From assembly GCA_003512875.1 (NCBI GenBank), contig DONZ01000227.1:1-16444 (forward strand): 16,444 bases of DNA, given 5' to 3'. Of the stretch, positions 1 to 6,907 are shown piece after piece; position 1 is the stretch's first letter, and the number at the start of each line of letters is the position of its first letter. The translations under genes were made by a program, and so were the position numbers. The stretch is from Desulfovibrio sp. (lineage in GTDB: Bacteria > Desulfobacterota > Desulfovibrionia > Desulfovibrionales > Desulfovibrionaceae). Below the pieces are notes generated by a model, which saw only the letters and a program-made list of their open reading frames with translations, ran no database searches and had not been told where the DNA came from.

Positions 1-2055
1 CAATGCGGTGAAAAGATCGCCGAAAACATCATCGACGGATTGTTTTTTTGCGAAACCGGTGCTTGAACCGCTGACGATATTGTTGTATTCCGACAAAACA
101 AGCTGAACGCCGTAGTTGCCTGTCAAGGCGCTGCCCATTTGCCAGGTGAGGGAGGAAGACATTTTGTCCGTATCGTATTCTCCCGTATCTTTTTCCGTAT
201 CGACTTTGGACAATTGCAAAATCGTACCCTTGACCATATTGAGGGCTTCAACGACTTCCTGAATATTTTCCTTGATTTTTTCACTGTCCTGTGTCGTGTT
301 CAGAACGGTTTTTCCTGTACTTTTTACGGTAATCTCCATACCTTCGATCACTTCTGAAAAGGTATTGCTGCTTGAAGTGAATCTTTGTTCCCAGCCATTC
401 ACATAAAATTCCGCGTCCTGAGCTTCCTGCCTGTACCACTTTTCACCGTCAGGAATGACTTCCTTGCCGTTCGCATCTTTATAAACAAGTTTATAGCCGG
501 ATACGCCTTCCGCAACTTCGGCAGTCAGCCCTGCGTTTTTAGGGTCCGCATTGAAAGCGTCACGGGCGGCTTCCGCCTCTGTTCTGCCGGAAATTACGGG
601 GCGTTTTCCAAAACCCTCCAAATCGGCATTCAAACAGGCGGCTTTAGGATCGACATAATCGACAGCAATGCCCGCATTTCCCTCAAGAGCGGGAACTTCC
701 GCGCATTCCACGGTAAGCGAAGAGGGATTGCCGTCCTTGTCCACATAACTGATTGTCGCGTTATTGCTTGCGTCGATATCAATTTTCGCGGTCACGTCCA
801 ATTTATTGCTTGCGGCATAATCATTGAATTGCTGCACGTAATCGCGCAGACTCATATCCTTTTCAATGGCTATTTCACGTTTCTTACCGTTACTGTCGGT
901 AATAACGACCTTACCGGATTGACCGGGGTTCACAATACCGTCTTTATAGGTGAAATCAATTTGCCCCGTGGCGCTGTTGAACTGCGCCTCCAAACCGTCA
1001 TGCTTGGGGTTGGCGTTGATTTCGTCAATCAAATCCTGAACGGTGGCTCCGTTCGCAATTTTCACGGAATAGTTTTTTCCCAAATACGCATAAGAAACGG
1101 TTTTCTCGGAACCGGAGCCGTTGATGACATCGCTTGCGGAGCCAAAAGTCTTGCCGCCAAGCGCCTCAATGGTCGTGCTTGTTTTCAGGTTGCTCACGGC
1201 ATTGCCTGTCGTTCTGTCCGTGAATTGCAGCTGATAGTCGGAACCGTTCAATTTCAAGCTTGCTTTTAAAGGCTGCCTGCTGTCTTCATTGAATTTAGCC
1301 ACAAATTCATCAAGCGTCATACCGGCGGGAACATTGAACGTACGCTCCTTTCCACCGTAAAAATACGTGAACGTGCTGTCCGCGGCGGACATGACCGCCC
1401 CTGTTCCGGTGTAAACCTTGCTGCTGCTGTCCAAACTTGACAAGGATGAGGAAATGGAAAGATCGGATTTCGCTCCTGTGCCTGTGCCTTGGATTTGGAA
1501 CATATAACCGTCACCGTTTTTAATAAGCGTTGCGCGAACTCCGGGATTTTTCGCATCATTGTTGATACGGCTGACCAGCTGTTCCAAATTGGTTCCGTTG
1601 GCGACATTGATATTGCGGGTCACTCCTTTATACGTATACGTGAACGTTTCATCCTGACCCGTATTATTAATAACGGCATCTTTGGAATCAAAAATCTGTT
1701 TGTAACAATAAAGGGAAGACGTGGCTGTTTTTTTGACATCCAGCGTATAGGAGCCTTGCGGGGTATTGCCTGTCTTTTTTACCGTAGCGGAAGCAACGGC
1801 GGATTCGGAACTTTCAATGGACAAGTTATACATTTTGTTCGCAGTATTATATTTCTGCAAGACTGAAAGCGCGTCTTTCATTTGCGTGACGACTTCTTCC
1901 AAAGCGGAAATACGGTATTCATACTCCGCCTGAGAAAGTTTATATCTGTTGGATTGAATTTCTTGTGCAGACTTCAAAGACGCTATGATAGAATCGGTAT
2001 CAATACCTGACCCTAAACCTGAAAAACTAATTCCGCCTGAAATTGTATTGGACAT
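1..2055 (-). CDS. fliD: Flagellar hook-associated protein 2 (filament cap), 3' end beyond the window
   Basis: The minus strand is open from an ATG at 2055 to the left edge, giving 685 codons with no stop. FliD caps the growing flagellar filament and helps flagellin subunits fold and insert. The N-terminus (GISFSGLGSGIDTDSIIASL, about residues 8-27) is the typical FliD_N start, followed by a coiled-coil-like stretch to about residue 75. Residues 137-450 hold four related segments resembling flagellin/hook IN motifs, with a weaker fifth near 496-533. From about residue 545 the sequence resembles the start of the FliD_C domain, and the C-terminal coiled coil lies outside the window. At 685+ residues it is longer than typical enterobacterial FliD (about 470), and the extra length is the repeat region. 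A GAGG ribosome binding site lies five bases before the ATG. Sigma-28 and sigma-54 type promoters lie just upstream. Confidence 0.9.
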   Translation of the reverse strand, partial: MSNTISGGISFSGLGSGIDTDSIIASLKSAQEIQSNRYKLSQAEYEYRISALEEVVTQMKDALSVLQKYNTANKMYNLSIESSESAVASATVKKTGNTPQGSYTLDVKKTATSSLYCYKQIFDSKDAVINNTGQDETFTYTYKGVTRNINVANGTNLEQLVSRINNDAKNPGVRATLIKNGDGYMFQIQGTGTGAKSDLSISSSLSSLDSSSKVYTGTGAVMSAADSTFTYFYGGKERTFNVPAGMTLDEFVAKFNEDSRQPLKASLKLNGSDYQLQFTDRTTGNAVSNLKTSTTIEALGGKTFGSASDVINGSGSEKTVSYAYLGKNYSVKIANGATVQDLIDEINANPKHDGLEAQFNSATGQIDFTYKDGIVNPGQSGKVVITDSNGKKREIAIEKDMSLRDYVQQFNDYAASNKLDVTAKIDIDASNNATISYVDKDGNPSSLTVECAEVPALEGNAGIAVDYVDPKAACLNADLEGFGKRPVISGRTEAEAARDAFNADPKNAGLTAEVAEGVSGYKLVYKDANGKEVIPDGEKWYRQEAQDAEFYVNGWEQRFTSSSNTFSEVIEGMEITVKSTGKTVLNTTQDSEKIKENIQEVVEALNMVKGTILQLSKVDTEKDTGEYDTDKMSSSLTWQMGSALTGNYGVQLVLSEYNNIVSGSSTGFAKKQSVDDVFGDLFTAL
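706..1647 (-). repeat. Four tandem IN-motif-like repeats inside fliD
   Basis: Four segments of the predicted protein (about residues 137-200, 228-289, 319-373 and 382-450) share one pattern. Each has a short aromatic/beta strand with a K/G turn (FTYTYKG, FTYFYGG, VSYAYLG, VVITDSNG), then an NVANGTNLEQLVSRIN-like stretch (also NVPAGMTLDEFVAKFN, KIANGATVQDLIDEIN, AIEKDMSLRDYVQQFN), then two strands ending in Y/F-rich residues. This is the layout of flagellin hook IN motifs. The repeats are diverged at protein level, so they are old duplications rather than recent DNA repeats. A degenerate fifth copy (FNADPKNAGL, then YKLVYKDANG) follows near residues 501-530. Boundaries are by eye. Confidence 0.7.
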
Positions 2056-2105
2056 AATAACCTCACCGGGAAAATTCTACCCGCATAATTCTTCAATAAT
2101 TTTTA

Positions 2106-2121
2106 TGCAAAAACCATTCCA
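2106..2121 (-). promoter_or_regulatory. Sigma-54 (RpoN) promoter candidate for fliD
   Basis: On the minus strand the sequence is TGGAAT, five bases, then TTGCA. This matches the -24/-12 consensus TGGCAC-N5-TTGCA with the invariant GG and GC exactly 10 bases apart. The predicted start would lie near 2095, giving a leader of about 40 bases before the fliD ATG. RpoN commonly drives middle flagellar genes, which supports the call. No enhancer-binding site was identified. Confidence 0.55.
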
Positions 2122-2157
2122 ATTATTATATTTGATAGAATTTTTCCTCTGTGAAGC

Positions 2158-2184
2158 ATATCGGCAAAAACGTTAAAAACTTAA
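2158..2184 (-). promoter_or_regulatory. Sigma-28 (FliA) promoter candidate for fliD
   Basis: On the minus strand TTAAGTTT is followed by an 11-base spacer and GCCGATAT. The enterobacterial FliA consensus is TAAAGTTT-N11-GCCGATAA, so 14 of 16 positions match and the spacing is exact. The site lies only a few bases downstream of the mutM stop codon (2189-2191) and points at fliD, with a start near 2150. Late flagellar genes such as fliD and fliC are typical FliA targets. Confidence 0.7.
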
Positions 2185-2188
2185 TGTT

Positions 2189-3022
<834 letters not shown>

Positions 3023-3068
3023 ACTGTTTTCCTTTTATTTGTTTTCGATTTTAAAATATATGTTATTA

Positions 3069-3097
3069 AATATAAATATCAGCTAGCTAATAAGCAA
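3069..3097 (-). promoter_or_regulatory. Possible sigma-70 promoter for mutM
   Basis: On the minus strand TTGCTT and TATATT are separated by 17 bases, about 45 bases before the mutM start. The -10 matches 5 of 6 consensus positions and the -35 only 3 of 6. The 99-base divergent gap is very AT-rich, so chance matches are likely. An AGCTAGCT palindrome lies inside the spacer. Confidence 0.3.
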
Positions 3098-3121
3098 TGA
3101 GTGCTTGCAAATTAAATTTTT

Positions 3122-4114
3122 ATGGACAATAATAAATCAAAACTTCTCACTCCAAACACTTTTACCCTCACACAGCCCATGATCATCAGTGCAAGCAGAA
3201 GAACAGACATTCCGTCATATTACAGCGAATGGTTTTTTAAACGCCTCCAAGAAGGCTATTGCTATACGACCAATCCCATGAACCCCAAAATTTTCTATAA
3301 AATTCCCCTTGACCAAGCAAATATCGACGCGATTATTTTTTGGTCGAAAAATCCCTATCCCATGCTGAAAAAACTTCATTTATTAAACGGATACGCCTAC
3401 TATTTCCAATATACAATCACCCCGTACTCCCCTGACATTGAAAAAAACCTGCCCATGAAAAAATACCTTGCCGACACTTTTATCCGATTATCCGAGCGGA
3501 TAGGAAAAAACCGCATTATCTGGCGGTATGACCCCATTCTTTTTAACACAACCTACACGTATGACTATCATATAAGACATTTCAAGGAACTCTGCCAAAA
3601 ACTCGCCCCTTACACGACAAAAGTCATCATCAGTTTTTTGAGCATATACCGCAAAATACAAAAAACCTGCGAAAAACAAAAGCTTTACAGCCTCGATGAA
3701 AACGAAAAAAACAACCTGCTCAAAACCTTTGCGAAAATATGTTTTGAAAACGGCTTACGCATGGAAATTTGTTCCCAGGAACTTCCGAAAATTGAAAATT
3801 ACCCTGTTTTTCCAGCCCGCTGTATTGATTTGAATTTAATCAACGAATTAACCAATAAAAAACTTATCATAAAAAAAGACCCCAATCAGCGCGAATTATG
3901 CGGCTGCGCGAAAAGCTGCGATATCGGCATGTACAACAGCTGTTACAACGGCTGCATTTATTGTTACGCCTCATACCAAAATGAACGCCTTGAAGAAAAT
4001 AAAGCGCGCCATGACGCCGAAAGCCCCATTCTGTTGGGCGAACTGCCGAAACACGCCCAAATCATCGAAAGGAACATAAACACCCTGGCAAACGATCAGC
4101 TGCTGCTTATCTAG
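3122..4114 (+). CDS. DUF1848 family protein with a C-terminal radical-SAM-like cysteine cluster
   Basis: The protein matches the uncharacterised DUF1848 family. It has MIISASRRTDIP followed by YYSEWFFKRLQEGY near the start, then IIFWSKNP, RIIWRYDPI and a cysteine-rich end. In the 330-residue form the cysteines are C260, C262, C266, C274, C278 and C281; the last three form CxxxCxxC, the spacing of a radical-SAM 4Fe-4S site. In this family the cluster lies at the C-terminal end rather than the N-terminal end as in ordinary radical-SAM enzymes. Substrate and product are unknown. The start is uncertain: family members usually begin at MIISASRRTDIP, which is the in-frame ATG at 3179 (311 residues), and neither ATG has a clear ribosome binding site. 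It converges on the HAD gene with 35 bases between stops and no convincing terminator. Confidence 0.88.
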   Translation: MDNNKSKLLTPNTFTLTQPMIISASRRTDIPSYYSEWFFKRLQEGYCYTTNPMNPKIFYKIPLDQANIDAIIFWSKNPYPMLKKLHLLNGYAYYFQYTITPYSPDIEKNLPMKKYLADTFIRLSERIGKNRIIWRYDPILFNTTYTYDYHIRHFKELCQKLAPYTTKVIISFLSIYRKIQKTCEKQKLYSLDENEKNNLLKTFAKICFENGLRMEICSQELPKIENYPVFPARCIDLNLINELTNKKLIIKKDPNQRELCGCAKSCDIGMYNSCYNGCIYCYASYQNERLEENKARHDAESPILLGELPKHAQIIERNINTLANDQLLLI

Positions 4115-4149
4115 TTCCGTGTTTCCCGCGCGAAAACTGCCTGCCGCAA

Positions 4150-4803
4150 TCACTGCAGCAAAAACATTTCCAAATTCTGCACGGTATCGATAATGAAATC
4201 CGTCTTGTATTCCAAGAACTCTTCCTTTGAGCCATACCCGTATAAAACGGAGACAACCTGCAATTGATTGTCTTTCGCCCCGATAATATCGTGCTTCCTG
4301 TCTCCGACCATGATCACTTCCGAAGACGCCTGTGTTTTTGTTTGCTCCAAAGCAAAGGCGATCACTTCCGATTTGGAAGTTCTTGTGCCGTCAAGCTCAC
4401 TTCCGGAAATAAAATCAAAATATTGCGCCAAAGAAAAATGTTCCAAAATTTCACGGGCATAAGAACGAACTTTACAAGTCGCAAGAAAAATTTTCTTATC
4501 CGCCCGCTTTAATTTTTCAAGCATGCCGGCAAAACCCGCATAAACGGTTAAATCAAAAATCCCGTTTTCATTTGTATAATATTCACGGTATTTAGCAATC
4601 GCAGTGCTCACATCCCGTTCTTTCACCCCATAATCCAAAAAGGAATCCCGAAGAGGCGGACCGATGAACACGGTGAGGCTGTCCAAAGAAGGATAAGGAA
4701 TTTTCAAATAATCAAGAGCATAGGCAACCGATTTTGTAATCCCGCTTTTAGGGTCGCTGATTGTTCCGTCCAAATCAAATAAAATTGTTGAAAACCGTGC
4801 CAT
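4150..4803 (-). CDS. HAD-superfamily phosphatase (phosphoglycolate phosphatase / 5'-nucleotidase-like)
   Basis: A 217-residue haloacid-dehalogenase hydrolase. Motif I is FDLDGT with the nucleophile D10 and the acid/base D12. A four-helix cap includes FIGPPLRDSF. Motif II is around T109 in FLATC, motif III is K144 in RTSKSEV, and motif IV is GDRKHD with D168 and D172 for magnesium. The pattern IGPPLRDSF, SELDGTRTSK, GDRKHDIIGAK and GVLYGYG-like VSVLYGYGS is typical of the Gph/PpaX-like group annotated as phosphoglycolate phosphatase or 5'-nucleotidase. The exact substrate cannot be told from sequence. The ATG at 4803 was chosen over the one at 4824 because AAGGAGG lies four bases before it, and translation from there begins directly with MARFSTILFDLDGT. 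Confidence 0.9.
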   Translation of the reverse strand: MARFSTILFDLDGTISDPKSGITKSVAYALDYLKIPYPSLDSLTVFIGPPLRDSFLDYGVKERDVSTAIAKYREYYTNENGIFDLTVYAGFAGMLEKLKRADKKIFLATCKVRSYAREILEHFSLAQYFDFISGSELDGTRTSKSEVIAFALEQTKTQASSEVIMVGDRKHDIIGAKDNQLQVVSVLYGYGSKEEFLEYKTDFIIDTVQNLEMFLLQ

Positions 4804-4891
4804 AATTCCTCCTTGATGAACCATGCCTTTCAGGTATCATTTTTTTTAATGAAAAACAATACGCAATATGACAAAAAACTAGACTTTTCCT

Positions 4892-4918
4892 ATGAAAAAG
4901 CATAAATCCTTCCTATGA
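4892..4918 (+). other. Eight-codon upstream ORF overlapping the lipoprotein start
   Basis: ATG at 4892 opens MKKHKSFL and stops at TGA (4916-4918), sharing ATGA with the lipoprotein start at 4915. The sequence around both starts is similar (CCTATGAAAAA), so a small local duplication is possible. It has no visible ribosome binding site. It could couple translation to the downstream gene or be chance. Confidence 0.2.
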
Positions 4919-6822
4919 AAAAAATAACACCCTCAACAATCCTGAAGGCTTATATCGTGTTGTTCTGCCTTATTCTCTGCGCCTGCAAAACAACGCGGAC
5001 CACGCAAACAATTTCCGATTTGCCAAGGGCGGACAGCCGTTATATCGGTTGGCTCGAAAAAGAATCCATTTTCAACGCAAGTCCGGAAAAAATAAAAATC
5101 GTTTCAGGAACACAGTTCGCTTGGAATTTTTCAAGTTCCAAACACGATAAGCACAATATTTTGGCTGTCACGCCCCTTTGGCTGCAAATCAATCCATTCA
5201 ATTTGAAACACAAAGACCAAACTCCTCTTAAAATCATCAATAACAACAGTGCATTGCTTAAAAAAGCACAAATTTTCGGACTGTATCTGTATCCCAACAA
5301 GAATGCCGGTTTTGAAAACTTGTATTCCATTGAAAATACGAACGAAGCGGAACAGCACAGCCCTGTTTCCCTTTCCATATCCAACGACATAGGTACGGAA
5401 AAAGAATATTACGCCCTAGAAGCGAATGCCATCCAGCCGGCAGGAAACATCCTGCCCCTCAGCCTTGGCGTCGGCTCCGATTTTTTGCTTGCATTGCACA
5501 ATGTCCGTGAGTACGCGGGACTTTTCATGATGCTTGAAATACCGAAAGAACTTTGGTCTGTTTTGCCTGCGCAAACCGATGAAAACTCTTTCAGCCCGTC
5601 AGCGCTTACAAAAGAACAATTTCAACGATTAAAAGAAATCGGTTTAATTCCGAACCATTTTTACAGGGATTTTTTTGACGGCTTCCCCAAAAGCGGTTTT
5701 GCCGCCAGCAATGAAATTTTAGGATACGACGGAGTGACAAGGCGCTGGCTTTATCGCTATGTAAATTCACCTTATACCCCTGTTCTCAATGTTTACGACC
5801 CGAGTTTCCAAACCCAGCGCATGCTCCAGGCAAGCATAATCCAAGAAATCGGCATACTGAAACAAGGACTTGTTTCCGTTTCCGTCCAAGACATCTGGGG
5901 GCAGGAAAGCATAGAAAATTCCGCAGCACGGCAAAATAGTTCACCTTTAAAAAATCACCATCCCGCCCTTTCCACATTGGAAACCATCAACCGCGCCGTG
6001 CACGGTTACGGCGCTTGGACATTTTGCCGTGACAATTTCCCCCCTGACCATATGAAATTGCTGCAAAACGCACAAACAGATTTCGTTGCCGATACGCTTC
6101 TCATGCCGGCTTTGGAGCAAGCGCTTTCACAGGAAAAAAACACCCCTTTGCTTCAGGCTTTTCAAGTTTTACAGGAACAAAAAATCGACGAGCAAAGCCT
6201 TTGGCACGGGACACAACGTTGTTTTTCTTTTTCACCCTATGCGTATCCTGCGCTTACACAATTTATTCTTAAGAAAACAAACATTACCGGGCAGGAATGT
6301 TCCATTCTGAAAAAAATGCGGGAAAATCCGCTTCTTAGGGAAAACAACCTAAAATTCAATGAAAAGCTCCTCCATGCACAAAAAATGCAAACGCTTTTTC
6401 TTGGTTTCCAAAGCCTTTTGCCGGGGCTTAATATCATACATGCAGAAGACCTGACGGGCACGGTAAACAGCCAAGAAAAGCACAGCCCTTTCAACAGGGA
6501 TTTGCAGCAAAACATATTGCTTTTCGGCACCTTGGCGGAACAAATCAGCCACGGGGAAAGCCCGCTTCACCAACTTCAAAGCATTTGGAAAATCCGTCAG
6601 GAAAAACAGCTTCATTCAGCGAAATTGTACTCGATTGCACCTACGCAAAACCCGAAAACGTTCGCTTTTATTTCCGAAACACCCCAAAAACAAAAAATGC
6701 TGTTAGCAATAAATCTCAGCGCCTCCGCGCAGCCGATCAAAATCACAGCCCAAAAAAAATTCTCCATTCCCAAAACAGAACGAACCTTGCAGCCTTATGA
6801 ATTGTATTACGCCTTTTTTTAA
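4915..6822 (+). CDS. Predicted lipoprotein with a degenerate GH13 (amylase/trehalose-synthase-like) fold
   Basis: 635 residues. The N-terminus has a basic start, a hydrophobic stretch (about 12-23) and a lipobox-like LCAC with C24 as the likely lipidated residue; K25 at +2 suggests outer-membrane sorting. The body resembles GH13 proteins: FLLALHNVREYAGLF (190-204), GYDGVTRRWLYRY (270-282), LNVYDPSF (291-298), LLPGLNIIHAEDLTG (501-515), and an all-beta C-terminal domain ending LQPYELYYAFF. By alignment with family patterns from memory, the nucleophile motif RLDAN reads SVSVQ (321-325), the acid/base site reads CRDN (371-374), and the third acid in NHDE is absent near 436-438. It therefore looks like a non-catalytic relative, perhaps a glycan-binding envelope protein. 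No clear ribosome binding site precedes the ATG. It heads a cluster with a glycosyltransferase and plsY. A function is not assigned. Confidence 0.75.
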   Translation: MKKITPSTILKAYIVLFCLILCACKTTRTTQTISDLPRADSRYIGWLEKESIFNASPEKIKIVSGTQFAWNFSSSKHDKHNILAVTPLWLQINPFNLKHKDQTPLKIINNNSALLKKAQIFGLYLYPNKNAGFENLYSIENTNEAEQHSPVSLSISNDIGTEKEYYALEANAIQPAGNILPLSLGVGSDFLLALHNVREYAGLFMMLEIPKELWSVLPAQTDENSFSPSALTKEQFQRLKEIGLIPNHFYRDFFDGFPKSGFAASNEILGYDGVTRRWLYRYVNSPYTPVLNVYDPSFQTQRMLQASIIQEIGILKQGLVSVSVQDIWGQESIENSAARQNSSPLKNHHPALSTLETINRAVHGYGAWTFCRDNFPPDHMKLLQNAQTDFVADTLLMPALEQALSQEKNTPLLQAFQVLQEQKIDEQSLWHGTQRCFSFSPYAYPALTQFILKKTNITGQECSILKKMRENPLLRENNLKFNEKLLHAQKMQTLFLGFQSLLPGLNIIHAEDLTGTVNSQEKHSPFNRDLQQNILLFGTLAEQISHGESPLHQLQSIWKIRQEKQLHSAKLYSIAPTQNPKTFAFISETPQKQKMLLAINLSASAQPIKITAQKKFSIPKTERTLQPYELYYAFF

Positions 6823-6907
6823 CAAGCACATTCACCTTGCGCCTCAGCTATTTACTTTTATGGATAACTACGCTAAAAATAAAAAAAATATTTTGACAGG
6901 AAAAATT

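Noticed and set aside
385..1269. Long plus-strand reading frame of 294 codons across the left part of the window
   Set aside because: It is antisense to fliD, whose minus-strand frame matches the family over its whole length; the plus-strand protein has no recognisable domain and no ribosome binding site.
4115..4149. Possible terminator between the DUF1848 and HAD genes
   Set aside because: Only a four-base stem (TTTC/GAAA) with no T-run can be drawn.
6797..6907. Upstream ATG for the glycosyltransferase that would overlap the lipoprotein gene
   Set aside because: No ribosome binding site at 6797, whereas AGGAA precedes the ATG at 6908.
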